Part shown: piece after piece, positions 1 through 9,164 of the stretch | Numbering within the stretch: the first letter of the stretch is position 1 | Layout of the letters: every line of letters starts with the position of its first letter | Source of the DNA: a bacterium | GTDB taxonomy: Bacteria; Electryoneota; Electryoneia; Electryoneales; Electryoneaceae | Assembly: GCA_020444425.1 (NCBI GenBank) | Contig: JAHLLB010000028.1 | Location: forward strand, 1-64,000 | DNA length: 64,000 bases | Direction: 5' to 3' | Program-made: the position numbers and the translations under genes | The notes under the pieces: model-generated | Told to the model about the DNA's origin: nothing | Database searches by the model: none | Seen by the model: the letters and a program-made list of their open reading frames with translations, nothing else

Positions 1-36
1 GGGCATGGTTCTGTGATAGCTTGATCGGCTGTGAAT

Positions 37-322
37 CCCGGGCTGAAGCCCGAGGACGTGGTTCTGTGATAGCTTGATCGACTGTGAATCCCGGGCTGAA
101 GCCCGAGGGCGTGGGTGCGGTGGTGGCTTGGATGACGGAATATCCCGGACTAAAGTCCGAGGGCATGGGTGCGGTGATGGCTTCCATGACGGAGTATCCC
201 GGGCTGAAGCCCGAGGGCAAGGGTAAGCAAGCCCGTTATATCCTCGTTCCCGGACTGAAGTCCGAGGACGTGGGTTCGGTGATGGCTTCCATGACGGAGT
301 ATCCCGGGCTGAAGCCCGAGGG
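37..322. repeat. Cluster of six 20-bp palindromic repeats
   Basis: Six copies of a short palindrome lie at 37-56, 90-109, 144-163, 198-217, 249-268 and 303-322, spaced about 53 bases apart. Each has the form CCCGGRCT-RA-AGYCCGAGG. The arms vary together: copies with GGGCT carry AGCCC, and copies with GGACT carry AGTCC, so pairing is kept. Spacers are also similar to each other (gtgatggcttccatgacgg). Translation gives a repeated PGLKPEG pattern, which is not a real protein. Related copies occur at 6716-6735, 6770-6789 and 49309-49328. They resemble REP-type extragenic palindromes. Confidence 0.85.
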
Positions 323-363
323 CAAGTAGCAGAATTGTTGGTCGATATTTCATTGTTGGTACC

Positions 364-1155
364 GTGACACAGCGTAAACCCACAGCAGACGCCGGAACTT
401 CCGGCACCGAGTGGTTCCAGGACTGGTTCGACGACGATTACCTCGCGCTGTACCAGCATCGTGACTCCACTGAGGCGCGAACCTTTCTCCGGCATCTGCG
501 TACACAGGTCGGCGATCCGGACGCGCTTGGCGTGGTTGACCTCGCTTGTGGCGCGGGACGGCATTCCGAGATCCTCGCCGGAGAGTTCGGCTGGCGAGTG
601 ACCGGGCTGGATTTGTCGATGCCGCTGCTGCGACGAGCGGTTGCGAACCAGAGTGTTGCGAAAAGGACCGGACCGAGGTATGTCCGTGGCGACCTGCGCA
701 ACTTGCCGTTCGCCGATGGCACTTTTCCGTTGGCGTTGAACGTCTTCACCAGTTTCGGCTACTTCGGTGACGACGACGAGCACAGGCAGGCGCTGGGTGA
801 AATGTACCGCGTGCTGCGTCCCGGCGGAACGCTGGTGCTGGACCTGATGAATCCGACGGTGGCGGTCGCATCCCTCGTGGCCGAGGATGAAACCGATACT
901 GAGCGGTGGCATGTACACCAGAGGCGGCGCTACGTTGCGGCGTCAAAGAGGATTGAGAAGACGATTGATTTGACCGCCCGGGACGGATCGGCACGGCAGG
1001 TCCGGGAATCGGTGCGGCTGTTTGGGCCTGACGAATTGGATGAGATGTTGAAAGCTACCCGATTGAACCCCGTCGCCCGTTGGGGCGGCTATGAAGCCAG
1101 TACGTTTGACCCTGAAACCAGCAAACGGTTGATCACGTTTGCGGAGCGTGCCTGA
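364..1155 (+). CDS. SAM-dependent methyltransferase coupled to bacillithiol genes
   Basis: A 263-residue class I methyltransferase. The SAM-binding motif I, VVDLACGAG, is at residues 57-65 and the acidic residue after strand 2 is D83 in GLDLS; the post-motif LRPGGTLVLDL follows. It starts with GTG at 364. Its TGA stop overlaps the ATG of bshC (TGATG at 1153-1157), so it is the first gene of a four-gene operon that also encodes all three bacillithiol enzymes. The family alone does not give the substrate. By context I infer a role in thiol metabolism: N-methyl-bacillithiol is known from green sulfur bacteria, where a SAM methyltransferase called NmbA makes it, and this protein is a plausible functional equivalent. 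The alternative is an unrelated small-molecule methylase. Confidence 0.85.
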   Translation: MTQRKPTADAGTSGTEWFQDWFDDDYLALYQHRDSTEARTFLRHLRTQVGDPDALGVVDLACGAGRHSEILAGEFGWRVTGLDLSMPLLRRAVANQSVAKRTGPRYVRGDLRNLPFADGTFPLALNVFTSFGYFGDDDEHRQALGEMYRVLRPGGTLVLDLMNPTVAVASLVAEDETDTERWHVHQRRRYVAASKRIEKTIDLTARDGSARQVRESVRLFGPDELDEMLKATRLNPVARWGGYEASTFDPETSKRLITFAERA

Positions 1156-2783
1156 TGGATATGCTGACGTATGACGAATTCCCCGGGATTCCACCGCTGG
1201 TGCATGAGACTATCGCCGGAATCTCGCATATCGACTACGGTTTCCGCACCTACCCGGACCCTGTGGCGTGGGTGGAACAGAGCAAATCGGAAGCGAAACA
1301 CGAACGTCCCATCGGCGCAATCGCTGACACCATCCGCAAACAGTATGGCGACCTGCCGTTGACGCAAGCAGTCCGGCAGAATCTGGACGCATTGACGCAA
1401 CCGGGGACGATGGCCGTCGTCACCGGCCAGCAGGTCGGAATCGCCGGTGGTCCGCTGCTGACGTTGTACAAAGCGATGACCACCATCGCGCTCGCCGAAC
1501 GGCTCGAACGCGGGACCGGAGTACGCACCGTTCCGATTTTCTGGATGGCCACCAGCGACCACAACCTGCCGGAGTGTGCGCAGTCCCACTGGATTGACCT
1601 TAACAACCAGCTTTCCAGTTACAAGGATACCAAGAGCGGCAACCGTTTCCCGGTTGGATCGCTGAAGCTCGGCAATCGCGCCGAGGATCTGCTGCAGAAA
1701 TTGATCACTCAGCTGCCGTCCACCGAGTTCAGCGCCGATGTGTTGAACTCGCTGCGATCAGCCTACGCGCCGGAGCACACGTTCGCGGACGCTTTTCGCC
1801 GATTCTGGAATGATTTCCTCGGTACGTACGGCCTCGTGTTCTTCGATCCGGAAGATCCGGAGATCAAGCGGCTTTCCGCGCCCTTCATGCGCAAGGCAGC
1901 AGCTGAAGTGGATGACCGTCTCGCGATTCTGGTCGAACGATCGCAAATGATCGAACGAGCCGGCTACAAGTCGCAGGCGCCGATTGAACCGGGACGACCG
2001 GCGTTGTTCCTGCTCGAAGAGGGCCAGCGGCGGAAGATCGTGCTCGAGGGCAAGGCGATCCGTGGGATGAGCGACCTGATCATATCCCGCGACAAGCTGG
2101 TCAAACTCGCCGAAACTGAGCCGGAACGGTTGTCTGCCGGCGTAACGTTGCGGCCGATGCTGCAGGGCTGGCTGTTGCCGACAGGGGCGTACGTCGCCGG
2201 GCCGCACGAGATGGCGTACTGGGCGCAGCTACCGGGCGCGTTTGCACCGCTGGGGATTCACAAACCGGCGGTGGTGCCGCGTGCCAGCCTGACGCTGGTC
2301 GAGCCGAAGGTGGAACGCTGGCTGAACAAATACGAATTGCAGCCGAGTGACATCTTTGCTGGAGAGAAGGAGTTGTCGAAACGGTTGCTGGCGAGCCGTC
2401 GCGATGATGAAACCGATCACGCCCTCGCCGACCTTGACGCCGACCTCAAGTCGCATGAACGCATTCTCACCGACATGACCCGGGACGGCGATTTCGGTGG
2501 ATTGGATACGCTCGTCGAATCCTCGTTCGGCAAGATGCGGTATCACGTCGACAAGCTGCGGCATGGATTCTCCGAACGCCTGATGCGGCGCCATGGTACC
2601 CTGCTGAAGCATGTGGAGCAATTGTCGACGCACCTCTTCCCCGGAGGCATTCCGCAAGAACGGGTGATCAGCCCGGTGTATTACCTGATTCGTTACGGCA
2701 ACAGCATGCTGGACGGCCTCAACGAAACGGCATTGCAGGCGGTCGGACGGCACATGTTCATCAACCTCAAGGAGTGGCAGTAA
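1155..2783 (+). CDS. bshC: Bacillithiol biosynthesis cysteine-adding enzyme BshC
   Basis: A 542-residue protein of typical BshC length. BshC is the putative ligase that adds cysteine to glucosaminyl-malate in the last step of bacillithiol synthesis. The conserved N-terminal core VVTGQQVGIAGGPLLTLYK is near residue 90, and a helical, coiled-coil-like segment follows residue 400. Its start overlaps the methyltransferase stop by one base, and its TAA stop overlaps the ATG of bshB1 (TAATG). Translational coupling along the whole operon suggests balanced production of the pathway enzymes in the cytoplasm. Confidence 0.93.
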   Translation: MDMLTYDEFPGIPPLVHETIAGISHIDYGFRTYPDPVAWVEQSKSEAKHERPIGAIADTIRKQYGDLPLTQAVRQNLDALTQPGTMAVVTGQQVGIAGGPLLTLYKAMTTIALAERLERGTGVRTVPIFWMATSDHNLPECAQSHWIDLNNQLSSYKDTKSGNRFPVGSLKLGNRAEDLLQKLITQLPSTEFSADVLNSLRSAYAPEHTFADAFRRFWNDFLGTYGLVFFDPEDPEIKRLSAPFMRKAAAEVDDRLAILVERSQMIERAGYKSQAPIEPGRPALFLLEEGQRRKIVLEGKAIRGMSDLIISRDKLVKLAETEPERLSAGVTLRPMLQGWLLPTGAYVAGPHEMAYWAQLPGAFAPLGIHKPAVVPRASLTLVEPKVERWLNKYELQPSDIFAGEKELSKRLLASRRDDETDHALADLDADLKSHERILTDMTRDGDFGGLDTLVESSFGKMRYHVDKLRHGFSERLMRRHGTLLKHVEQLSTHLFPGGIPQERVISPVYYLIRYGNSMLDGLNETALQAVGRHMFINLKEWQ

Positions 2784-3514
2784 TGGCGCTGGATGTGCTC
2801 GCAATTGGACCGCACCCGGATGATGTCGAGCTGTTTTGCGGCGGCACGATCGTCAAACTGGTCAACAAGGGGTACGCTGTCGGGCTGCTCGACATGACCC
2901 GTGGCGAACTGGGCACGCGTGGCAGCATGGAAGAACGCGACCAGGAAGCCGCAAACGCCGCCAAGGCGCTGGGCATCGCATTGCGTGATAACCTGAAGCT
3001 GCCGGACGGCGGCCTGAACGCACGTGACAAGGAACAGCAACGGGCCGTCGTGGACGCCATCCGCAAGCATCAGCCGAAACTGGTGATCGGGCCGGCCGCG
3101 CGTGACCGTCACCCGGACCACACCCAGGGCATGCAGCTCGTTGAGGAAGCTGTTTTCTTCTCCTACGTCGGCGGGTACAAAACCGACCATGAGCGGCACA
3201 AGGTGCGCGCGTTGCTACGCTACCCGATGTGGTGGGCGCCGGAGCCGGACCTGATTGTCGACGTCAGCGAGGAGTGGGAACAACGAATGGAAGCGGTCAA
3301 AGCCTACCGCACACAGTTTTATACGCCCGGTGTCGAAGGGCCGAAAACGTTCCTCGCCAGTGAGCAGTTCCTGCAGTGGATCGAAGGCCGTGGATCGCAA
3401 TATGGAGCGGCGATCAGCGTGCCAAAAGGGGAACCATACCTGCTGCGCAATCCGGTTCCGGTGGATGATCCGTTTGACCTGCTGGTCAACGGCGCCGGTG
3501 AGGCGAATCCATGA
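2783..3514 (+). CDS. bshB1: Bacillithiol biosynthesis deacetylase BshB1
   Basis: A 243-residue PIG-L/LmbE-family zinc deacetylase that converts GlcNAc-malate to GlcN-malate. The zinc-binding motif PHPDD supplies H11 and D14, and HPDH supplies H113 as the third ligand. I choose the ATG at 2783 because it sits about nine bases after an AAGGAG ribosome-binding site and overlaps the bshC stop; a GTG at 2774 is possible but poorly placed. The stop overlaps the next start as ATGA (3511-3514). Its place between bshC and bshA supports the bacillithiol role over mycothiol-type conjugate amidases. Confidence 0.92.
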   Translation: MALDVLAIGPHPDDVELFCGGTIVKLVNKGYAVGLLDMTRGELGTRGSMEERDQEAANAAKALGIALRDNLKLPDGGLNARDKEQQRAVVDAIRKHQPKLVIGPAARDRHPDHTQGMQLVEEAVFFSYVGGYKTDHERHKVRALLRYPMWWAPEPDLIVDVSEEWEQRMEAVKAYRTQFYTPGVEGPKTFLASEQFLQWIEGRGSQYGAAISVPKGEPYLLRNPVPVDDPFDLLVNGAGEANP

Positions 3515-4680
3515 ACCCTGCTGAGAAGCGACGGTTGAAAATCGGAATCGTATGCTATCCGACCACCGGCGGCAGCGGGATCGTCGCGGTGGAACTGGCG
3601 CATGCCCTCGCGGATCGTGGGCACGAAGTCCACGTGATCAGTTACGCCGTGCCGGTTCGGCTGGACACGTTGCGGCCGAACCTGCGCTTTCACATGGTCC
3701 ATGTGCCCGACTACCCGTTGTTCGAGTATCCGCCGTACAGTCTCGCGCTGGCTGCGCAGATTGCGGAGGTCTCGTGCAAATATGACCTGGACGTGATGCA
3801 CGTTCATTACGCGATCCCGCACGCGATTTCCGGTTGGCTCGCACGGCGGATCTGCGGACGTTCGAACATGCCGCTGATCACCACGTTGCACGGCACCGAC
3901 ATCACCATCATCGGCAAGGATAAATCCTACCTCCCGATCACACGTTTTTCGCTCGAAGAATCCGACCTGGTTACCGTGGTCAGCTCGTGGCTCGGTGAGA
4001 AGGTGCGAGAAGTGGTCAAGTGCTCGTGCCCGTACGAGGTGGTGTACAACTTCGTTGACCCGGAGGTGTTCAAGCCGCGTAAAAACGGCGAACCGCGCCC
4101 ATTCCCCACCGATCCGGACGTTCCGGTGCTGATGCACATGTCCAATTTCCGCCCGGTGAAACGGGTGCAGGATGTGGTCGACACGTTCCTCGGGCTGCGT
4201 GAACGGATGCGCGCGCAACTGGTGATGATCGGGGACGGTCCGGACGCCGCTGCCGCGAAGAACCAGCTGTATGCGTCACCGTACGCGGACGATGTCCATT
4301 TCCTCGGACCGCAGCAAAACGCCGAGAAGCTGCTGCCGTTCGCGGACGCCTTCCTGTTTCCGTCAAACGCCGAAAGCTTCGGCCTCGCAGCACTCGAAGC
4401 GCAAGCGTGTGGTGTGCCGGTGATCGGCTACACCGCCGGTGGGCTGCCGGAAGTGATCGAGCACGACAAGACCGGGTTCCTGTGTGAGGTCGGGTCGGTG
4501 GATAAGATGATCGACGCATGTGAAAAATTGTTCCGCTCGCCGGAGCTGCAACAGGCGATGGCACAGGCGGCACGGGAACGGGCGTCCACACAATTCCTGC
4601 TCAAGCCAGCGGTGGATCGGTACCAAGAATTGTATTGGCAGGCGATGGTGAAACTCGAGTCTCAGAGTGGGGCTGTGTAA
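3511..4680 (+). CDS. bshA: N-acetyl-alpha-D-glucosaminyl L-malate synthase BshA
   Basis: A 389-residue retaining GT4 glycosyltransferase that joins UDP-GlcNAc to L-malate, the first step of bacillithiol synthesis. The N-terminal Rossmann domain has the glycine-rich loop PTTGGSGIVAVELA. The C-terminal domain has the EX7E motif in ESFGLAALEAQACGVPV followed by GGLPEVI, as in BshA. It overlaps bshB1 by four bases (ATGA). It is the last gene of the methyltransferase-bshC-bshB1-bshA operon and is followed by a repeat-filled gap. Confidence 0.93.
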   Translation: MNPAEKRRLKIGIVCYPTTGGSGIVAVELAHALADRGHEVHVISYAVPVRLDTLRPNLRFHMVHVPDYPLFEYPPYSLALAAQIAEVSCKYDLDVMHVHYAIPHAISGWLARRICGRSNMPLITTLHGTDITIIGKDKSYLPITRFSLEESDLVTVVSSWLGEKVREVVKCSCPYEVVYNFVDPEVFKPRKNGEPRPFPTDPDVPVLMHMSNFRPVKRVQDVVDTFLGLRERMRAQLVMIGDGPDAAAAKNQLYASPYADDVHFLGPQQNAEKLLPFADAFLFPSNAESFGLAALEAQACGVPVIGYTAGGLPEVIEHDKTGFLCEVGSVDKMIDACEKLFRSPELQQAMAQAARERASTQFLLKPAVDRYQELYWQAMVKLESQSGAV

Positions 4681-4768
4681 CAATTGACCCGGAGAGCCCG
4701 TTTCACCTCCGCCGCTCATGCTCTGCCTGCACCCGTCCGTGTATTTTCGCGAGGGTAAGGGATGTGAC

Positions 4769-4788
4769 GGGCTGCGGGCTGCGGGCTG
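4769..4788. repeat. Heptamer tandem repeat GCGGGCT
   Basis: About 2.8 copies of the heptamer GCGGGCT. The same heptamer is repeated at 6595-6617 and 32559-32576. It lies in the 540-base gene-free stretch 4681-5221, which also holds an inverted-repeat element and a palindrome at about 5150-5166 but no convincing gene. Confidence 0.7.
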
Positions 4789-4874
4789 TTCGTCAAGCCG
4801 CGATTACCGGCTGACGCCGGATGATTATCACGGGCACCGTACCTGAATCGTTCGAGTTGCCACAACATAAATGT

Positions 4875-5060
4875 CGTCAGATCGTTGACAAACCCCGGAT
4901 TGCCAGGGGTGTCATTCTGAGCGAAGCGAAGAAGGTCCAGCTTGTCTGAAAACCAATCGTTGTAACCCATTGATCATCTGGATCTTCTTCACTTCTCTTC
5001 GTTCCGTTCAGAATGACGCGACAGCCGAATTTTCCTTGAATCCCGAACGCTGCCACTTTG
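4875..5060. repeat. Interspersed inverted-repeat element (copy 1)
   Basis: A roughly 180-base element. Its left arm includes GTCATTCTGAGCGAAGCGAA (4911-4930) and its right arm includes TTCGTTCCGTTCAGAATGAC (4998-5017), which are imperfect inverted copies of each other. A small GC hairpin (CCCCGGATTGCCAGGGG) precedes the left arm. Near-identical copies lie at about 53125-53320 and a diverged one at 30132-30268; right arms alone recur three times in 19664-20110. In translation it gives the spurious FASLRMT peptide seen in annotations from many phyla. It looks like a non-autonomous element; no transposase is present. Confidence 0.8.
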
Positions 5061-5221
5061 TCAGCAGTCTGGTGGGCATGTTCCAGGATCCGAACGGCAA
5101 AAATGTCGTGGGCATGTACCAGGAACCGAAGCGGACAAGCTGCGGTAGCGAAGCTCCCGCGGGCATCTAGCATTCCAACAGAACTACCAACAAAACACAT
5201 AGACGAGGGGGTTTACAAACC

Positions 5222-6586
5222 ATGAAGATGAACCCGGAAATTTTCCGTCAATACGATATTCGTGGCGTGGTCGCGGACGACCTGACGCCGGCTGTGGTCG
5301 AAGCGCTCGGACGGGGCGTCGGATCGTGGGTCCGTGACGAAGGCGGCAAGACAATCGTGCTCGGACGCGATGGCCGTCTCACCGGCCCCGCCCTGCGTGA
5401 CTCGTTCGTCAAGGGCGCGCTGGCCAGCGGTTGCGATGTCATCGACATCGGCGCCGTTGCCACCCCGATCACTTACTTCGCGACGTATCACCTCAACCCG
5501 GACGCCTCCGTCCAGATCACCGGCAGCCACAATCCGCCGGAGTTCAACGGGTTCAAGATGATGCTGGGCAAGGAGACGGTCTTCGGTGACATGATCCAGG
5601 AGCTACGCGAACGGATCGACAACGAAAACTTCCAGAGCGGCGAAGGCACGTATTCGGAGCAGGATGTCGTCCCGGCATACATGGACTATCTCGCCGAAAA
5701 CATCCACATCAGCCGTCCGGTGAAACTCGCTCTCGACAGCGGGAACGGCATCGCCGGCGCGACCTCGCCGGATATTTTCCGCAAGCTGGGCCAGGATCCG
5801 GTCGAACTGTTCAGCGAAGTCGACGGCAACTTCCCGAACCATCACCCGGATCCGACGGTCGTCGAAAATATCCAGGATTTGAAGAAGACCGTGCTCGAGC
5901 AGGGGCTGGAGTTCGGCGTCGGGTTTGATGGTGACGGCGACCGGATCGGCGTCATCGACGACAAGGGCAACATCCTCTGGGGTGACCGTCTGCTGGCGTT
6001 ATTCGCACGTGATGTGCTGAAAAATTTCCCCGGTGCGACGATCATCGGCGAAGTCAAGTGCAGCAAGGCGCTGTACGACGACATCGCCAAGCACGGTGGC
6101 AAGCCGATCATGTGGCGTACCGGCCACTCGTTCCTCAAGGGCAAGCTGCGTGAAGAGAATGCCAAGCTCGCCGGCGAGATGAGCGGCCATATGTTCTTCA
6201 ACGACCGCTACTTCGGCTATGATGACGCGACCTACGCGGCGCTGCGTCTGACGGAGATCGTCGCCAATTCGGACAAGCCGTTGTCAGAAATCCTCGCCGA
6301 TCTGCCGGAGTATCCGTCCACACCGGAAATCCGTGTCGATTGCCCGGACGCGATCAAGTTCAAGGTGGTCGAAAAGGTCGCCGAATCGTACAAGGGTAAG
6401 TACGATGTGGTCGACATCGACGGCGTCCGGGTGAACTACCCGCACGGCTGGGGACTGGTCCGTGCCAGCAACACGCAGCCGGTCCTGGTGATGCGGTTCG
6501 AAGCGGATACGGAAGAACGTGTCGCCGAGTACCGTCAGGATGTTGAGAATGCCGTCGCTGAAGCCCGGAAGGCAGTGGAAGGGTGA
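5222..6586 (+). CDS. Phosphomannomutase/phosphoglucomutase
   Basis: A 454-residue alpha-D-phosphohexomutase that interconverts hexose 1- and 6-phosphates for glycan precursors. The active-site phosphoserine is S102 in TGSHNPPEFNG. The metal loop DGDGDRIGVID, the sugar-specificity loop GEMSGHMFF and the C-terminal phosphate-binding loop RASNTQPVLVMRFE are all present, so the enzyme should be active. The GEMSGH loop is of the dual mannose/glucose type (AlgC-like). A GAGGGGG motif precedes the ATG; a second in-frame ATG is two codons later. It stands alone between repeat-filled gaps. Confidence 0.92.
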   Translation: MKMNPEIFRQYDIRGVVADDLTPAVVEALGRGVGSWVRDEGGKTIVLGRDGRLTGPALRDSFVKGALASGCDVIDIGAVATPITYFATYHLNPDASVQITGSHNPPEFNGFKMMLGKETVFGDMIQELRERIDNENFQSGEGTYSEQDVVPAYMDYLAENIHISRPVKLALDSGNGIAGATSPDIFRKLGQDPVELFSEVDGNFPNHHPDPTVVENIQDLKKTVLEQGLEFGVGFDGDGDRIGVIDDKGNILWGDRLLALFARDVLKNFPGATIIGEVKCSKALYDDIAKHGGKPIMWRTGHSFLKGKLREENAKLAGEMSGHMFFNDRYFGYDDATYAALRLTEIVANSDKPLSEILADLPEYPSTPEIRVDCPDAIKFKVVEKVAESYKGKYDVVDIDGVRVNYPHGWGLVRASNTQPVLVMRFEADTEERVAEYRQDVENAVAEARKAVEG

Positions 6587-6870
6587 TGAACTGACGGGCT
6601 GCGGGCTGCGGGTTGCGGATAAGCCGCGGTAGCGAACAGAAGCTCCCGCGGGCATCTGTTGATCATCCCGACCAGCAAGCTGGTCGGGGCACACGCTCCA
6701 TGGATGGACGATTATCCCGGACTAAAGTCCGAGGGCGTGATTGCGGTGGATGCTTGGGCAGTTGATGATCCCGGACTAAAGTCTGAGGGCATCGTGCTTG
6801 AGTCTTTGGCTGACGAATGATCCGCGCTTGCAAGCAAGCGCGGGCACTTGCATGAAGGTACACACCTGAG
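6587..6870. repeat. Repeat-packed intergenic region with five palindromes
   Basis: In order this gap holds GCGGGCT heptamers (6595-6617), a palindrome with arms CCGCGG/CCGCGG (6624-6656), a perfect palindrome CCCGACCAGC-AA-GCTGGTCGGG (6667-6690), two copies of the CCCGGACT palindrome (6716-6735, 6770-6789) and a perfect palindrome CCGCGCTTGC-AA-GCAAGCGCGG (6823-6844). Three of them end in a GGGCA-type tail. The stems differ completely in sequence but share this build. No gene is visible here apart from the upstream leader of the next one. Confidence 0.75.
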
Positions 6871-7773
6871 TTGAGTGAAACGGATACGCCTCGTCAAACC
6901 GACACTCTGGCCGAAGCACAACAGTGGTGCGCATCCTTCGCGACGAAGCATCGGGAGAACTTCGACGTCGCGTCGAAACTGCTGCTCGGTGACGAGCTGC
7001 GCCATGCGTACTTCGCGTTGTACGCTTTCGCGCGCGGAGCGGACGACCGTGCGGATGAGCAACTCGAATCCGGCGACGGTGCGTCCGCTGCGAACCGTGC
7101 GTTGGACGAGTGGCAGCGTGAGTTAAACTCTGTCTACGATGAGAATTCCGCCCCCTCCCACCCGGCGTTTGTCGCGTTGCAGGATGTCGTTGAACGCCAC
7201 CACATCGAACGCGAGCTGTTTCAGCGCATGATCGACGCGTTCCGACAGGACCAGTTCATCAAGCGGTATGAGACGTGGTCCGATTTGCGGGAGTACACCG
7301 CCGGTTCAGCCGATCCGGTCGGTCGCTGGGTGCTGCGGGTCCATGGGTATCGGTCGCCGGCGATGGATGCGTGGTCAGACGCGATCTGCACCGGGCTGCA
7401 ACTGGTCAACTTTTTGCAGGACGTGCGGGAAGACTTCGAAAAAAGAGACAGGGTGTATCTGCCCAAGAAGGACATGCGGCGATTTGGTGTCGAGGAAGCG
7501 ATGTTTAGCGTCTCGCCTACGATCGAGCCGGTTCGTGAACTGCTGCGCTACGAGGCGAAACGTGCGGAATACCTGTTTGCCACAGGCCGCGAGTTGTTGG
7601 ACAATGTGGACCCGAAACTGCGCAAACAACTGATTCTATTTCACGGGGGCGGGAGGCTGGCCTTGCATGCTCTGCGCAAGGCTGATTATGATGTGTGTAG
7701 CCGTCATATTTCCGCCAGCCGGATGAGTCGGGCTGCCCTGCTGGTACGTGCCGTACGAGGTAAACCCCTTTGA
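6871..7773 (+). CDS. hpnC: Squalene synthase-type enzyme HpnC (hydroxysqualene synthase)
   Basis: A 300-residue trans-isoprenyl diphosphate synthase. The first aspartate-rich motif is ADDRADE and the second is NFLQDVREDFEKRDRVYLP, which bind magnesium and the farnesyl diphosphate groups. In the three-enzyme route HpnD makes presqualene diphosphate from FPP, HpnC converts it to hydroxysqualene and HpnE reduces that to squalene for hopanoids. The only usable start is TTG at 6871. Its stop overlaps the hpnD start. No hpnE or squalene-hopene cyclase is in the window, so they must lie elsewhere. Confidence 0.85.
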   Translation: MSETDTPRQTDTLAEAQQWCASFATKHRENFDVASKLLLGDELRHAYFALYAFARGADDRADEQLESGDGASAANRALDEWQRELNSVYDENSAPSHPAFVALQDVVERHHIERELFQRMIDAFRQDQFIKRYETWSDLREYTAGSADPVGRWVLRVHGYRSPAMDAWSDAICTGLQLVNFLQDVREDFEKRDRVYLPKKDMRRFGVEEAMFSVSPTIEPVRELLRYEAKRAEYLFATGRELLDNVDPKLRKQLILFHGGGRLALHALRKADYDVCSRHISASRMSRAALLVRAVRGKPL

Positions 7774-8621
7774 AGCACCTGGCTCAAGCCTACGATACCT
7801 GCAAAACCGTGGTGAAGACCTCGGCGGGTAATTTTTTTCTCGCCTTCCAATTGCTCCCCCGCACCAAACGGTACGCGATCTACGCTGTTTACGCTTTCTG
7901 CCGTGCCGCCGATGACGCGGTGGACGAACTCCCGGAACCTTCGCTACGTGCCGCCGCGCTGAATGTAGTCAAGCTCGGACTGGAACGTGTGTACAAAGGA
8001 TCGCCGGAAACGCCGGTGGAAGTGGCGCTGGCGGATACGGTGGGCCGGTATCGATTGACGAAACAGTATTTCGACGATCTCATCCTCGGCATGGAAGGCG
8101 ACATCCACGACGTCGCGCTCGACAAGATGAGCGAGCTGGACGAATACTGCTACCGTGCGGCGGGAACTGTCGGTTTGCTCTGCCTCGAAGTGTTCGGCGT
8201 CGCCGGCGCGAAGGCAAAACAGTACGGGCTGGCGCTGGGCAAGGCGTTGCAGCTGACCAACGTGATCCGCGACCTGCGGGAAGATGCACGCAACGGGCGG
8301 GTGTATGTCCCCCGTGAAATGCTGGAGGCGCACGGTGTCACGCGTGAGGATCTCGCGAACGGGACCAACACGCCGCGTGTGCGCAAATTGATCCGCGCGA
8401 TGATCCGTCTCGCGAAAGCGGCGTACGACGAAGCCGAACGCCATCGGCCGAACAGCGCGACCGCGCGTTTGTTGACCAGTGAAGCGATGCGGCGGGTGTA
8501 TTACGCGTTGCTGTTGAAGATCGAGAAGGACCCGCAAGCGGTGCTGTACAAACGAGTCAGCCTGCATCCGGTGCGCAAGGTGGGTGAAGTGATCGGAGCG
8601 CTGACGTCGGCGGCGTATTGA
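7770..8621 (+). CDS. hpnD: Presqualene diphosphate synthase HpnD
   Basis: A 283-residue squalene/phytoene synthase family enzyme that condenses two FPP molecules to presqualene diphosphate. Both aspartate-rich motifs are visible: CRAADDAVDEL near residue 45 and TNVIRDLREDARNGRVYVP near residue 165. The start is TTG at 7770, overlapping the hpnC stop (TTGA), so the two are translationally coupled. Phytoene synthase is an alternative reading for such proteins, but pairing with hpnC favours squalene synthesis. Confidence 0.85.
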   Translation: MKHLAQAYDTCKTVVKTSAGNFFLAFQLLPRTKRYAIYAVYAFCRAADDAVDELPEPSLRAAALNVVKLGLERVYKGSPETPVEVALADTVGRYRLTKQYFDDLILGMEGDIHDVALDKMSELDEYCYRAAGTVGLLCLEVFGVAGAKAKQYGLALGKALQLTNVIRDLREDARNGRVYVPREMLEAHGVTREDLANGTNTPRVRKLIRAMIRLAKAAYDEAERHRPNSATARLLTSEAMRRVYYALLLKIEKDPQAVLYKRVSLHPVRKVGEVIGALTSAAY

Positions 8622-8724
8622 TCGTGTCGCCAGCGAAGTAGAGAAGTTGTTCAGAATGAAGCGGCGCCCCTACAGGGCGCTCGTTTTGTTTGGGCAGGTT
8701 TTGGGAGGTTGGGGAGCGGCGGGT

Positions 8725-8973
8725 CGTGTGGTTGAAACCACACGCTAACCACCTGTCACCGCTACGCGGTGAGATCAACGGCGATCCGGGTCGTGGAAAC
8801 CGATGAGTAGCCCTGCTGGCGAAGCCATCAGGGGCACATTCCAAGTCATCTGCGTGTGGTTGAAACCACACGCTAACCGCGCGTCACCGTTACGCGGTGA
8901 GATCAACGGCGATCCGGGTCGTGGAAACCGATGAGTAGCCCTGCTGGCAAAGCCATCAGGGGCACATTCCAAG
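8725..8973. repeat. Two 121-bp direct repeats containing palindromes
   Basis: The segments 8725-8845 and 8853-8973 are about 95 percent identical with a 128-base period. Each contains GTGTGGTTGAAACCACAC (a palindrome), a CACCGCTACGCGGTG hairpin and a palindrome of the form CCCTGCTGGC-GAA-GCCATCAGGG ending in GGCAC. A related GTGTGGCTGAAGCCACAC palindrome lies at 49233-49250. The stretch 8622-9225 has no recognisable gene. Confidence 0.85.
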
Positions 8974-9000
8974 CGTCATGGATACGCGGGGGAATACAAA

Positions 9001-9164
9001 CGGGGACACTTTGGGGACAAAGTGTCCCCGCGAGAAAACGTGTCTAATGAGCCAGGTTGATCACAACACCGTGACACGTAACGGAGTAAGTGTCACCTCT
9101 AGGTAGAAAGTTGACAGGATCGAATGCAAAACCGGGGACACTTAACGGAGTAAGTGTCCCCGGT
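9001..9164. repeat. GGGGACACTTT palindromes
   Basis: Two strong hairpins and a related one: GGGGACACTTT/AAAGTGTCCCC at 9001-9030, GTGACACGTAACGGAGTAAGTGTCAC near 9070-9095 (partly paired) and ACCGGGGACACTTA/TAAGTGTCCCCGGT at 9131-9164. Similar hairpins are at 53098-53127 and 53324-53353. The last hairpin here is followed by GGTTTTG and lies about 60 bases beyond the end of the minus-strand acyltransferase gene. Confidence 0.75.

Noticed and set aside
84-329. Open frame with repeated PGLKPEG peptides
   Set aside because: It is a translation of the palindromic repeat array; there is no ribosome site and no protein-like composition.
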